A DNA stretch of 64,000 nucleotides, taken from assembly GCA_026168455.1 (NCBI GenBank), contig CM047431.1, positions 60,098,910-60,162,909 of the forward strand, written 5' to 3'. Of the stretch, positions 1 through 9,535 are shown one piece after another. Positions within the stretch are counted from its first letter, which is position 1. The number at the start of each line of letters is the position of its first letter. This stretch comes from Theocolax elegans (Eukaryota > Arthropoda > Insecta > Hymenoptera > Cerocephalidae). The translations under genes were made by a program, and so were the position numbers. The notes under the pieces are model-generated. The model was not told where the DNA came from. It did no database searches and saw only the letters and a list, made by a program, of their open reading frames with translations.

Positions 1-32
1 TTGTTATTATCTTTACTAAGAATTAAAATTAA

Positions 33-290
33 ATCAACCAATTCAAGGTAAGGAATTTCTAAATACTTATTAGATAATTAAAGAAAATCAAACACATTTT
101 TAAATATCGGATAGAGAGAGAGAGAGAAATAATAGAGATAATTTTCTTTTAACTTCCATTGCCAGCGAGTTTTGCTGGAAATCCTGTATAGGATTTAGAT
201 AAAATAAAAATTCTATTGCTAATTAAATTATTATTAATTAAAAAATAAACTTTGATGTATATAACATTTGCGTTATATTCTTACGGCTTT
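33..290. repeat. Dispersed repeat, copy 1 (LTR-like debris)
   Basis: This stretch matches 20918-21165 over most of its length: shared GA-rich run (gatagagagag), the block around 'aacttccattgcc', 'gcgagtttYgctggaaatcc', and the end 'actttgatgtatataaca'. Differences are point changes and short indels, so both are decayed copies of one family. In the second copy a GGCGCC-containing palindrome and a coding-like block follow, which suggests LTR-retrotransposon leader sequence, but no terminal motif could be fixed here. Family unidentified. Confidence 0.6.
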
Positions 291-807
291 TTCAACAGTG
301 CCTCGTTAATCGTCTGCAAGATCGAATTTGTTAAGAACATCTAAGTAACTTTATTTCCAGCATTTGTGATGATTAATTAATTGTATAAATTGAAAATGTT
401 TTATAATTAATGAAGAGATAATTGAATAGTACATACTGTCAAGTCTTCTAATTAGTTAAGGGGTATGTTACTACTCAATTAAAAATTCAAATTTTGCGTT
501 ACAAAGTAGCAGACGAAAAAACAACTCATTTACTAATAACAATCAATAATAACAATTTTACGCAAAATTATGAGTTAGTTACCCTCTGTTATGTAATTAT
601 CTATCATTTTACAGAGATTCAAATTATTATAACTGGCTATCGCATGTCTTACTGTATATAGAACCGGTATTGTAATAACAGCATATTGTTAATAACTGCA
701 AAAAATTGCAAACAAGTTAATTGGCCTGATATGCTAATGACGATTATTATGGAACGTCACCATTAATTTACAAATTTTTTACTCATTAGTAGCAGTTTTA
801 TATATAT

Positions 808-1098
808 TGTTACGTGAGTTGAGAACCTTTTCTCAACTCTCGCCACGAGTCCATTTTGTCAACACAGCATTCTCGTAACTGGCACGATTGTTCTCTCTCG
901 CCATATGTAATTAGAGGAGACTTCGTCAGTTACGAACCTAATCTATGTAAAGGGAGAGGAGAGTCCGAGTGCGTCAACGATCCTTCGACGCGCACAATTT
1001 AAACGATTCACACGTCCGAATAAATTAACAGTTACTTTTAATACCTTCTGGATTTTTACTTCCCTTCTCACACCGAAGCAGATCACACCCACGTAACA
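808..1098 (+). repeat. Left LTR (291 bp)
   Basis: Starts TGTTACGTGAGTTGAGAACC and ends CCCACGTAACA, so the tips form a nine-base inverted repeat. It matches the right LTR at 12446 and the solo LTR at 16788. An AATAAA (in cgaataaattaacag) supports plus-strand orientation. The inverted pair 'gttgagaac...ctcaactc' near its start could form a small hairpin. It contains 'gtccgagtgcgtcaac', missing from the right LTR, and lacks two short segments that the right LTR has. Confidence 0.8.
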
Positions 1099-2145
1099 AA
1101 GAAGAAGTGGTGACAGCGGGTGGACTTCAGGAAACCAGCGGCGCGAGTCTCCGTTCAATCCAGATTTTCAGCATTTATTTAAAATTTTTTTTGCCTTTTT
1201 ATAAAATCAGTGCGCGTCCCTCCAATCCATCGGGTGATTTTTTTTCTCATTTTTCACCGCGTACTCGGTTTTTTCTTTTTTTATTATTCGTGATCGCGCA
1301 TTACACACACCAACCAAGGAGCAACGCATTAAAAGTAAGTAAAATTATATTTTTCACCATGTTTTATGTCTAAATAAATTCCGTGGGCTGCTGCCTTCCA
1401 TCGCGTTGTCCCTTACAATTTTCATTAAACCTTAACATTATACCCTTCTTCAGTAGCAACTTCGCGAAACAATTAATTTAATTATACAATTATTTTTATT
1501 AATTTTATTTTTTTTATATGATATAATAATGACACGAATTTACAAATGCCCTTTCCCCTTGATTTTCGCTTTTGCACTTCCGGTTTTTTTTTTACTTTTG
1601 AATAACTTAGATTAAATAATATAATAATTAATAAAAATATGTAGCAATTAATAAGCTCATTTTTTTTATTAATTATGACTATGGCAGACGGTGGCTACTG
1701 GCATTTTTGCCACATTTAGCCACCCGAAGCCAAGCAGAATAAGCCCAAAAAATGAGTTTTTATTTTATTTTTTCTTAGGTTTTATTAATCTTAAAAAAAA
1801 ATCGAAATTGTTTATTTGAAAATACATATGTCTAACAATATATAAATATGTATATATAATGCAAAAAAGTCAAGTGAAAAGTCAATAAAACCTTAATCGC
1901 GAAACGGGAATATACGTTCTTGTTTATGTGACGTGTTCGAAGTTTGTTAGTTCGTGGAAACGATTGTACCATGAGTTGCCAATATGAGCGAACCTTTTGA
2001 AATCAAAAGTATGCCCCTTCCATAAGGAGCACATGAGCTGAGAGCGGTTGCGAAGCTCGCTCTCTCTCGCTTGGGACCCGGAGGACGACGGACGAGTCAA
2101 TCCAACCCGCTGAATAAGCTAAGAATCATATTGTGCGAAGTAATC
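1099..2145. other. Interior of LTR element, left part; no gene recognised
   Basis: AT-rich leader-like sequence. Short open frames here (for example 1107-1373) match nothing I recognise. It holds one copy of the ~105-bp repeat (1651-1761). The last 100 bases, before the LINE target site, are GC-richer (gctctctctcgcttgggacccgg). No gag or pol signature was seen. Confidence 0.5.
1651..1761. repeat. ~105-bp repeat with CTCATTTTT ends, copy 1
   Basis: Begins aagctcatttttttt and ends aaaaaatgagtttt, a short terminal inverted repeat. The core 'actatggcagacggtgg' plus 'actggcatttttgccac' recurs at 8331-8440 and 8630-8730. The core contains a local palindrome (tggcatttttgcca). It may be a tiny MITE or a structured repeat of the host LTR element. 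Confidence 0.7.
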
Positions 2146-2161
2146 TTATATATATGGAGAT
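2146..2161. repeat. Target-site duplication of the LINE (3' side)
   Basis: The 16-base string TTATATATATGGAGAT here is repeated exactly at 7933-7948, on the other side of the element. The pair fixes both ends of the LINE and shows insertion by target-primed reverse transcription. Confidence 0.9.
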
Positions 2162-2329
2162 TTTTATTATTAAATTACTCAGTTGGCACCCTCCTATTTG
2201 ACTAGGTTATGCCAGGCACTTGGGTATTCCCTTTGCGCCCTGTTTTCCATTTCCCATCTTTAGCCTTCCGAAGTGTATAGCAATATTGCCACACTTGAGT
2301 GAGCCTTCTTATGGGTCCTTGGTTTTTTT

Positions 2330-5300
2330 TCAATCGGGCACCGCCCAGAGACCCTGCCAAACAGCAAGTATTCTCTGGACATCCCAACTGGATATATCTC
2401 CTGAATCAATTAGAAATTCACCTGTGAGGCGCCATCTTCTTGTCATGATTCTGGGGCATTCACATAAGATGTGTAGAGGTGTTTCGTTTGCCTCCTTGCA
2501 CATTCGGCATAATGGATCTGTTTCCAGTCCCATTTTATACCTATGGTATCGCAAATCTCCATGTCCAGTAAGTATGTCCATTAGCTTGCGAGCTGTCTTT
2601 CTGCTAAGTTTCCTAAGCCCTTCTTCCCAGTGTCCGCTTATTGCGTTTCCGAGTGCGGCTTTAGCTTGTCTGCATCCTGCAGTTTTTACCCAAGCACTTT
2701 GGTGTTCCTTCACCAGCCATTTCTTTAGTAATTCTATAAGGTGGCTATGTGGCATCTTCACCATCATGCTTGGTTCCGCATGTTTTCCATTTGTACCTAT
2801 CTTTGCTAGGTCATCGGCTATCTCGTTACCACGTATACCTACATGACTTGGTATCCATGTTAGCGTTAGCCGCTTATTCAACTCTGCCAGTCTATTTAGT
2901 GTCTTATGACATTCCCAAATTAGTCTGGACTTAGTGGTGTGACCATTCAGACTCTGTAACACAGTTCTGCTGTCCGAGTAAATGTATATCTCTTCGTCTT
3001 TGCAATTCTCCTGTGCCGCTTTAGCACATTGCAGGATTGCAAATGTTTCCGCTTGGGAAATGGTATTGTATTCCTTTAAGGAATATATCCTACCCTTCCC
3101 ATTTTTTCTGCAGTATACCCCTGCTCCGACTCCCCGGATATTCTTGGACCCATCAGTATACCAGAGTTCTTTGCCCTCCGGCACCCTAACACGTCCTTGA
3201 CTCCAGTCATCTTTGCTAGGCAGACTGACTCTGTATCTCTTATCGAATAGGAACTCAGTGCTGCATCTATCAGTTCCCTCGTATAAGTTCTCTCTTAGAT
3301 TTCGCGGGAGCGTACTTAGGAGTCCCCTGTCCGCCCGTCGATCTAAGAGATTTCTAACTCTTAAGTATCCTTTTATGGCTTCTGACTTAAGAGTGAGCTG
3401 AAAGGGCTCAATATTCGTTATGACCCCCATAGCTTGTACTGGCGTGGTTCTTAGAGAATTGGTGATGCAGCGCAGGACCAATCCTCGTACCCTTTCCAGC
3501 ATTTGGTTCGCAGTTTTCAAACCTGCTCGCTTCCACCAAATCACTGCCGAATACGTGAGTTTTGGTTTCAGAATTGCTGTGTAAATCCACATCATGGTTT
3601 CTGGTTTAAGACCCCAGTTCAAGTGCAGAGCTCTACGTGTTTGCCATAGTACTCTTATAACTTTATTACACTGGTTCTCAAGGTGCTCTTTCCAGTTTAA
3701 CTTACTGTCAAGAATGACACCTAGATATTTAGCTTTTTCTTTTATTTCTAGCCGTTTTCCTCCATATTCGAGGTGTTTTATGCTTGTTTTCCACTTATAT
3801 TTACGTGTAAACACCATAACTTCCATTTTTTCCGGGTTAACCGATAGTCCACCTCCTTGGCACCACTTATATACCTTATTCAAGGCATTTTGCATGATGT
3901 CAAATAGTGTTTCTAAAAATGGTCCTCTAACTATTATTGCTAGATCATCTGCATATCCTACAACCTCACATCCCGTGTTGGTTAGTAGGCATAATAGTGT
4001 GTTCATTACAAGATTCCAGAGGGATGGGGAAATAACCCCCCCCCCCTGTGGGCATCCCGTGTTCACCCAGCCAGTTACCTTGGTGTTACCCTTGGTCATT
4101 ACCAGCTTTCTGTTTGATAACATGAGTTCGACCCAGTCAGTAACTGGCTGAGCTATTCCATGTCTCCTCATTGCCTCCTTGATTACTCTTTTGGAGGTAT
4201 GGTTGAAAGCTCCTTCTATGTCTAAAAAGACCACTAGAGCGAAGCCTCCGTTTTCAATTTGTTCTTCAATCAGGTTCACTATTTTGCACAGAGCAGTCTC
4301 AGTAGAGTGTCCTGCTCTGTACGCATACTGATCCCTATGAAGTGGTCGTTCTTTTAAAGGTTTATCTTTAATATGTCTGTCTATGAGCCTTTCCATTGTC
4401 TTCAGCATAAACGATGTAAGACTTATAGGTCGGAAGTCTTTAGGAGAAGTATAGCTCCCCTTACCTGCTTTCGGAATGAACGTCACTCTCGTTCCCTTCC
4501 AACTTTCTGGAATATGGCATAATTCCAGACTTGCCCTAATAAGTCTGGTCATTGGACGGATAATGCACTCCCCCGCCCTTTGTAATAGTGCGGGGTAAAT
4601 ACCATCCAGTCCTGGTGACTTATATGGCCCAAAAGATCCGATGGCCCACCTGACTTTGTCCTCTGAGGCAATTTCGGTCCCCAGCACACTGCATGATCCG
4701 GTTTGGCTCACCGCATGCTGGTTTCCCGTTCCGTAGTCGTTTGACTCATGAACTTCCATCGCCCCTTCCCCTTCATTCGAGAAATCCGGGTAGAAGGATT
4801 CGATCAGGCGGTACAACGTTTCTTCGTCCGTCATGGTGTATTTCCCATTTGGCAGTTTAAGTGCTCCCAATATAGCTTCCGGATTTTTTGACAAGATCTT
4901 GTCCAACCGGGCTGCCTGTGAGCCTTTTTCTATGTCGCTGCAAAAGTTGGCCCATGATTCTGCTTGTGCCTTCCTAATTGCTGCTCGATAGCTGTCTCTT
5001 TTACTTGCGTAATGATTCCACTCGTCTGCTGTACCTTTTTTTTGGGCCAGCTTATAGGTTCTCCTTACTTGTTTCTTGAGACACTCTAGGTTCTCGTTCC
5101 ACCAGTAGGTTTTATCTCGCTTACCCACCAATGTGGGTCTACAGTTGTTCTCAAAAGCTGAGATAATTCCTTTATTTAGTTTATCAGCAGCTTCTTCAAG
5201 CTCCTTCCAGTTTCTTATATGTTCTGGAAAATTTGCTAGTGAGCTGCTTATTTCTTCCTTGTAGGTTATCCAATTTGTCTTCTTCGGTTTCCTGGTCCAT

Positions 5301-5992
5301 GTTCTAGGATTTGTACCAGGTCCCACTAACTCGAAAACAATTTTGGCATGATCAGATAGTGTCGGTTCATTAGATACCCTCCACCTCTTGATCCTATTTG
5401 TAATTTCTCCAGTACATAACGTGATGTCCAATACTTCTGCTCTAAGTTTATTACAGAATGTTGGCGTTGTACCAGTGTTTAGAATATCTAGTTTGGTTGT
5501 GGCTAGATATTCTACCAGTTCCTCTCCTCTCCTATTGATGTCTGTGCTCCCCCACAGTATGTGATGTGAGTTAGCGTCACAGCCTATTAGGAGCGGTAAG
5601 TTTTTACTCTCACAGAAGGTAATTAACCTTTTAACTTCCGTGGGTGGATTTACCTCTCCATCATATGGAAAGTACGCTGAGGCAATGACTATGTTTCCAA
5701 TGCCTTCCGATTCCGTCCTCACCGCTGTCAGGTCTCTTGTACAGAAATCCATCAGCGGGGTTACATTTACTCCCTTAGTGATGATACACGTTCTGGGCGT
5801 CTCAGCTTGCATGTCCCTGTAACAAACAAGCCCCTTTCCCCTTAAACCCTTGATTGTTCCTCTCACCGTCCATGGTTCTTGGACCAGTGACAGGCCTGTG
5901 TGCATCTCTGCCAAACCCTTACGCAATAGTGCAGAAGAGTCTTTGCAGTGATGCAAGTTAATTTGTGAGATTTGCAGCGCCTTGAAGGTCAT
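2330..5992 (-). CDS. LINE ORF2: endonuclease / reverse transcriptase / RNase H
   Basis: Single open frame of 1220 residues, the pol-like protein that nicks target DNA and reverse-transcribes the element RNA. Endonuclease, about residues 7-220: QEPW near 38-41, GCDANSH near 138-144, SDH near 213-215. Reverse transcriptase, about 440-770: SPGLDG near 459-464, the Asp of FLDIEGAF near 591, GCPQGGGVISP near 646-656, and the catalytic YADD near 680-683. RNase H, about 942-1066: TDGS (Asp ~947), the Glu of QAET (~982), SDS (~1007), GNEIADDLA (~1055-1063). A CX2CX8HX4C motif lies near 1162-1179. The start is the ATG sharing its A with the ORF1 stop (TAATG). The GGG of the Gly-rich RT motif falls in a long C-run on the plus strand (4038-4048), a possible slippage or sequencing-error site, but the frame stays open. 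Confidence 0.95.
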   Translation of the reverse strand: MTFKALQISQINLHHCKDSSALLRKGLAEMHTGLSLVQEPWTVRGTIKGLRGKGLVCYRDMQAETPRTCIITKGVNVTPLMDFCTRDLTAVRTESEGIGNIVIASAYFPYDGEVNPPTEVKRLITFCESKNLPLLIGCDANSHHILWGSTDINRRGEELVEYLATTKLDILNTGTTPTFCNKLRAEVLDITLCTGEITNRIKRWRVSNEPTLSDHAKIVFELVGPGTNPRTWTRKPKKTNWITYKEEISSSLANFPEHIRNWKELEEAADKLNKGIISAFENNCRPTLVGKRDKTYWWNENLECLKKQVRRTYKLAQKKGTADEWNHYASKRDSYRAAIRKAQAESWANFCSDIEKGSQAARLDKILSKNPEAILGALKLPNGKYTMTDEETLYRLIESFYPDFSNEGEGAMEVHESNDYGTGNQHAVSQTGSCSVLGTEIASEDKVRWAIGSFGPYKSPGLDGIYPALLQRAGECIIRPMTRLIRASLELCHIPESWKGTRVTFIPKAGKGSYTSPKDFRPISLTSFMLKTMERLIDRHIKDKPLKERPLHRDQYAYRAGHSTETALCKIVNLIEEQIENGGFALVVFLDIEGAFNHTSKRVIKEAMRRHGIAQPVTDWVELMLSNRKLVMTKGNTKVTGWVNTGCPQGGGVISPSLWNLVMNTLLCLLTNTGCEVVGYADDLAIIVRGPFLETLFDIMQNALNKVYKWCQGGGLSVNPEKMEVMVFTRKYKWKTSIKHLEYGGKRLEIKEKAKYLGVILDSKLNWKEHLENQCNKVIRVLWQTRRALHLNWGLKPETMMWIYTAILKPKLTYSAVIWWKRAGLKTANQMLERVRGLVLRCITNSLRTTPVQAMGVITNIEPFQLTLKSEAIKGYLRVRNLLDRRADRGLLSTLPRNLRENLYEGTDRCSTEFLFDKRYRVSLPSKDDWSQGRVRVPEGKELWYTDGSKNIRGVGAGVYCRKNGKGRIYSLKEYNTISQAETFAILQCAKAAQENCKDEEIYIYSDSRTVLQSLNGHTTKSRLIWECHKTLNRLAELNKRLTLTWIPSHVGIRGNEIADDLAKIGTNGKHAEPSMMVKMPHSHLIELLKKWLVKEHQSAWVKTAGCRQAKAALGNAISGHWEEGLRKLSRKTARKLMDILTGHGDLRYHRYKMGLETDPLCRMCKEANETPLHILCECPRIMTRRWRLTGEFLIDSGDISSWDVQRILAVWQGLWAVPD

Positions 5993-7089
5993 TATTTCGA
6001 GCTTCCCGGCACTGCTGCCTCTTTATCAGACTCCGCTACCGCCGGCGCGTGTACTTTGAAAGTGACACGCTCCAGTGAGTAGAAGGGTCTGCAATCTAGA
6101 GCCTGAAGGGCTCTAGCTTGGGACTCCGGCATCTGCACCAGAAGAAAGTTGTCCTTCGCTGCAGCACCGTCGGTAGCCCCCTTGTCGCATTTTACGACCC
6201 GCCATGTTGCGGTATTTAGCGTCGGATTGTACCGCATCAGCCTCTGAAGAACCAGCTCCGTGGGTTTCGGTGCTCCCGGTATCCACGCGCTGGCCTTCAC
6301 CAGCCTCTGCAGCACCTCCGTTCCGCTGACTGTCAGAGCAGGACCCCGCCAAGATTTTAGTCCGGGCACGATCCCACTCAGCCAATCCGCGGACCGTTGA
6401 TCCTCTGCTATAATCACAAATACTCCCCCCCTGCAGAAGGACGCAACAAACTTTGGCAGCTGCTCAGGAGGAAGGACATCTGTCTCCTCCTCCAGAGCAT
6501 TCCTGAAGTCTTCAAACTGTCCTGTAGTAAGAAGCACCTCAGGATATTCTGCTGATGTCACGACCCTCGACAGAGGGTTCGTTCTCTGTGCTGTTGTAAG
6601 TCCCACACTACATTTCGGCTTTTCAGCACTCTGAGTGTTACTTACTTGTGCCGGCTTGTTTTTATGCCGTTTTTGTGTCCGCGGGTCCTCTGGCGGCGTG
6701 TCCTTCCCTCTTTTCCCCATGAGAGGCGTTGAGGGAGGTCTCTCCGCGCTTTGAGCCCGCATTTCTTGCTTTCTGAGCTTTCGCCTGCGGTTTTTCTCCG
6801 CATAGCGTCCACTCGTCCAGCTTCTTCCTTCATTGGTATCCATTGGCATTCCAGCTCCCGGTTTGGGATTGGACACCGTCAATGGCCCATCAGGATTTTT
6901 AAATTCAGTGGGTTGGTAAGCAGACATCCCACTGGGCGCCGCCTGCTCACCTACCTTTACTCCAACTACCGGTGACACCGAAGTTACCACCGGCAAGTTG
7001 GTTGTGTTGAGAGTTGGGATCTCTCCAGGGTTTGTTGACACTTTTGGGCTAGCATCCGAATAGCCCGTTGCTTTAACAGGGAAGGACAT
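5992..7089 (-). CDS. LINE ORF1 (RNA-binding/gag-like protein, 365 aa)
   Basis: First ORF of the LINE, expected to bind element RNA and form the ribonucleoprotein. The N-terminal half is low-complexity, rich in Pro, Thr and Gly, with a basic stretch (RYAEKNRRRKLRKQEMR, about residues 94-110) and another (GKRGKDTPPEDPRTQKRHKNK) that could act in nuclear import or RNA binding. The C-terminal half (about 170-350) is a compact domain containing SAWIPGAPKPTE and FLLVQMPESQARAL, reminiscent of the DUF4780-type domain of some insect LINE ORF1s; that assignment is from memory. No CCHC zinc knuckles are visible, unlike many R1 and jockey ORF1s. The stop TAA overlaps the ORF2 ATG, implying stop-restart translation. 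The start is the first ATG after the 5' UTR. Confidence 0.85.
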   Translation of the reverse strand: MSFPVKATGYSDASPKVSTNPGEIPTLNTTNLPVVTSVSPVVGVKVGEQAAPSGMSAYQPTEFKNPDGPLTVSNPKPGAGMPMDTNEGRSWTSGRYAEKNRRRKLRKQEMRAQSAERPPSTPLMGKRGKDTPPEDPRTQKRHKNKPAQVSNTQSAEKPKCSVGLTTAQRTNPLSRVVTSAEYPEVLLTTGQFEDFRNALEEETDVLPPEQLPKFVASFCRGGVFVIIAEDQRSADWLSGIVPGLKSWRGPALTVSGTEVLQRLVKASAWIPGAPKPTELVLQRLMRYNPTLNTATWRVVKCDKGATDGAAAKDNFLLVQMPESQARALQALDCRPFYSLERVTFKVHAPAVAESDKEAAVPGSSK

Positions 7090-7932
7090 ATCATGGATTT
7101 TTAAGGGGGGTTTTTGATTTGTGTTAAGTGTTTATGTCTGTGGCTCCCTACGAGTGTCCCCCCTCGTCATCCGAACAGCCCTCGCAAAACAGGCAGCGAC
7201 CCACTTCGGTCCTACTATAGGAAAGCCCCCCACCCGAAGCAGTAGGGTCCCATCCGGTCACTATCCGGCACTACTACCCCTGGCGCGATTATACACTGAC
7301 TGATAGGGCAGCCAGGCTTTGCTAGTTAGGCCAGCCCGGGCCCCTGTACTATTCAGCGGCCTAGGAGTGTCTCAACCTAGTTTATCCTAGGGTGCCTCCA
7401 TGGGTACCCCACCCGTCCGCTTGAGCAGTCTTACTACGAGGAAAGAACACCCCCCGAGAGCCCCAGTGTGAGAAGGTGTTTGTGTGTGTGTGAGTGTCTG
7501 TTTGTGTCATGTGAATGTGTATAGGTATAGGTGTAATGATCACTGATAAAGTCCCAGCGTGTCCATCCATAACCCGCGCGGAGCATACCCGTTTATAGGG
7601 ATCTCCTCTTTCACCAGCGAGCCCGTTTATAGAGCTGCCACTTACAAGCGCTTGGAAAGAGCCGTTTATAGGCCTCCCATTCATACCTCTGAGACCCTAC
7701 CAGTAATACATGAGTGTAAATGATGTGTTGTGTGTCATTCCGTGTCCTGGATAGGAGCCCTTACGTGGGAATCCCTTCCGGGCCAGAAAGGCCACGGTTT
7801 TTTAGAGAGATGTTACTCCTCTATCCCTCCCCAATTACACTGTTTCCAGTGACTTCCGGGCTTGGGACCGGCTTGCTGAGGTTCACCCGTGGCTACTAGA
7901 TTTCACCACAAATGAACCTCATCAGGGCTGGG
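7090..7932 (-). promoter_or_regulatory. LINE 5' UTR / internal promoter region
   Basis: About 840 bp between the 5' target duplication and ORF1, GC-richer than its surroundings. Three spaced copies of CTATAAACGG (plus strand ccgtttatag at about 7588, 7624 and 7661) and a GT-rich tract (7480-7520) are the main structure. LINEs of this type use an internal promoter here. The three repeated TATAAA-like units are candidates for promoter modules, but no function is shown. Confidence 0.6.
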
Positions 7933-7948
7933 TTATATATATGGAGAT
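7933..7948. repeat. Target-site duplication of the LINE (5' side)
   Basis: Exact second copy of the 16-base string at 2146-2161, next to the LINE 5' end (minus-strand start CCCAGCCCTGATGAGG). Confidence 0.9.
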
Positions 7949-8330
7949 AAGGAAAAGAAAAACAAGCAAGAACGAGCCAATACTGGTGAAGAACATTGTC
8001 CGGTGGTGAAAATCTCAAGCGAGGAGAGCGACTTCGAACATTATCATAATTGTTATCCAGTGAATTTTCATATATATTTAAGTATAAAATGAATGAATTT
8101 AATTTAATTGATTGGTAATTTATGCGTTATTATATAAGTTAATTTATATGTAGAAATTTTAAGTATATAAAATCTATCAACAATAAATATTAATTAATTA
8201 ATTGCTTTGTCATTTGTTTTTAATTTTATATTATATAACTGTTGGTTGTTGTGGGTATATATATGTAATTGGGTATATATACCGGGATACGCTAAAAGTT
8301 ACATTTATTATAAAATTCATGTGATAATTA

Positions 8331-8440
8331 ATATGCTCATTTGTTTTAAACTTATTTTGACTATGGCGGACGGTAGTTACTGGCATTTTTGCCACATTTA
8401 ACCACCCGAAGCCAAGCGAAATAGTAACAAAAAATGAGTT
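8331..8440. repeat. ~105-bp repeat with CTCATTTTT ends, copy 2
   Basis: Shares with 1651-1761 'gactatggcRgacggt', 'actggcatttttgccacattta', 'ccacccgaagccaagc' and the closing 'aaaaaatgagttt'. Confidence 0.7.
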
Positions 8441-8629
8441 TCAAATAGAAATATAAATTTAGCAATTTTCCGTAAAGAATGAAAAACGCGCCTCAGTTAT
8501 AAATAAGGGAAGACATCTTTTAATTGCAGAAGTTAGAAATATGCGCGGGACCCAGGAGGCTCTCCTTTTATTGTTTTTAACTAATATTTTAAGTTTTTTT
8601 TCGAAACGCAGTAAATTAGTTCTAAGCTC

Positions 8630-8730
8630 ATTTTGTATCTAATTTTGTCTATGGCGGACGATAGTCACTGGCATTTCTGCCTCATTTGGGTACGCAAAAC
8701 CAAGCAAATTCGGTTCAAAAATGAGTTTTT
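8630..8730. repeat. ~105-bp repeat with CTCATTTTT ends, copy 3
   Basis: The more diverged third copy: 'agctcattttg', 'ctatggcggacgatag', 'cactggcatttctgcc' and the closing 'aaaaatgagttttt'. It lies only about 200 bp after copy 2. Confidence 0.65.
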
Positions 8731-9508
8731 TTTTCTTTTTTCTTTTATTTTCCATTAAGGCACATAACAAAACGCGCCGCAGGTACAAATAAAGGAAAGC
8801 CCTTGCACTCGTCTGCGTATATTACAAAAATAACATTTTTACTAATTTTGTCCCCTTTTTTATTATTCCGTGCAACAAATCAACTTCAACAATTCATGTC
8901 AAAATAACAATTTATACTTATAATTACGTTTCGCTATGTTGCAATTATATGTATATATACAAACAGTTGCAATATAGTTATAATACGAGCGTCTATATTT
9001 ACAATCAACAGCCTAAACAAATGGAGTGCAATAATCTTACCTCAGTAATAATAAAATACATGTTACATTATCAACACAAACAAGACAGCTAAGTAACGAT
9101 TTATACAATATCAATCATATCGTAGAATATTCACATCATAACTGCACCGCAATTCCAATACTGTCATTATGTAATTTTCATTAACAAAACCGGATTTTAT
9201 CTGTCCTTTTTTTATTTTTTTTTTTTTTCTTACAATATTATGATTTAAGCAACAAATAAAACTGCATGGCAGCACGAGATAACAACAAATACTTTTTTTA
9301 TACAAAATTACACTACCTCATAGCTAACAAACAACCTTTATTAAAATTAACAGCCACCATGTAGATTTAGCTCAATAACCGAACCACTCCATCATATAAA
9401 CGAATCAGAGTCCCGTAGGATTCAACCTATGCTTCACCCAGTAGACACTAGTTCCTAATTATGCTTAAATATTAAACACACCGTTATTCAGACATCCACC
9501 CGCATACA

Positions 9509-9535
9509 TTCTTTTCTCTTTCACCTTCACAGATA
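9509..9535 (+). promoter_or_regulatory. Splice-acceptor-like tract before the glycoprotein start
   Basis: The sequence 'cttttctctttcaccttcacag' ends in AG four bases before the ATG at 9536. It looks like a 3' splice site, as expected if the glycoprotein was made from a spliced subgenomic mRNA like retroviral env. This is inferred from position and composition only. Confidence 0.45.

Larger units (their letters stand above)
2162..7932 (-). mobile_element. Full-length LOA/Lian-like non-LTR retrotransposon (5.77 kb)
   Basis: Bounded by perfect 16-bp target-site duplications. Reading on the minus strand: about 840 bp of 5' UTR, ORF1 (365 aa), ORF2 (1220 aa) overlapping ORF1 by one base, about 170 bp of 3' UTR, and a TAATAATAAAAA tail. 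ORF2 carries apurinic-type endonuclease, reverse transcriptase, RNase H and a C-terminal Cys/His motif. That order, the RNase H and the endonuclease start (INLHHCKDSS, QEPW) fit the LOA clade of the I superfamily; R1-type relatives are the alternative. Both frames are open and the duplications are identical, so the insertion is recent and the copy may be competent. Its insertion inside the LTR element shows that the latter is older. Confidence 0.9.
7949..9535. other. Interior of LTR element, right of the LINE; no gene recognised
   Basis: AT-rich sequence continuing the host element. It contains two further copies of the ~105-bp repeat (8331-8440, 8630-8730) and a poly-T stretch near 9208-9230. 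No pol-type motif was seen in any frame. The final bases before 9536 form a pyrimidine-rich tract ending in AG. Confidence 0.5.

Noticed and set aside
2202..4151. Plus-strand frames of 60-208 aa opposite the LINE ORF2
   Set aside because: Antisense shadows of a clear reverse-transcriptase gene.
7382..7684. Minus-strand 100-aa frame in the LINE 5' UTR
   Set aside because: Driven by the GT repeat and the three CTATAAACGG units; not expected in this element type and no similarity recognised.
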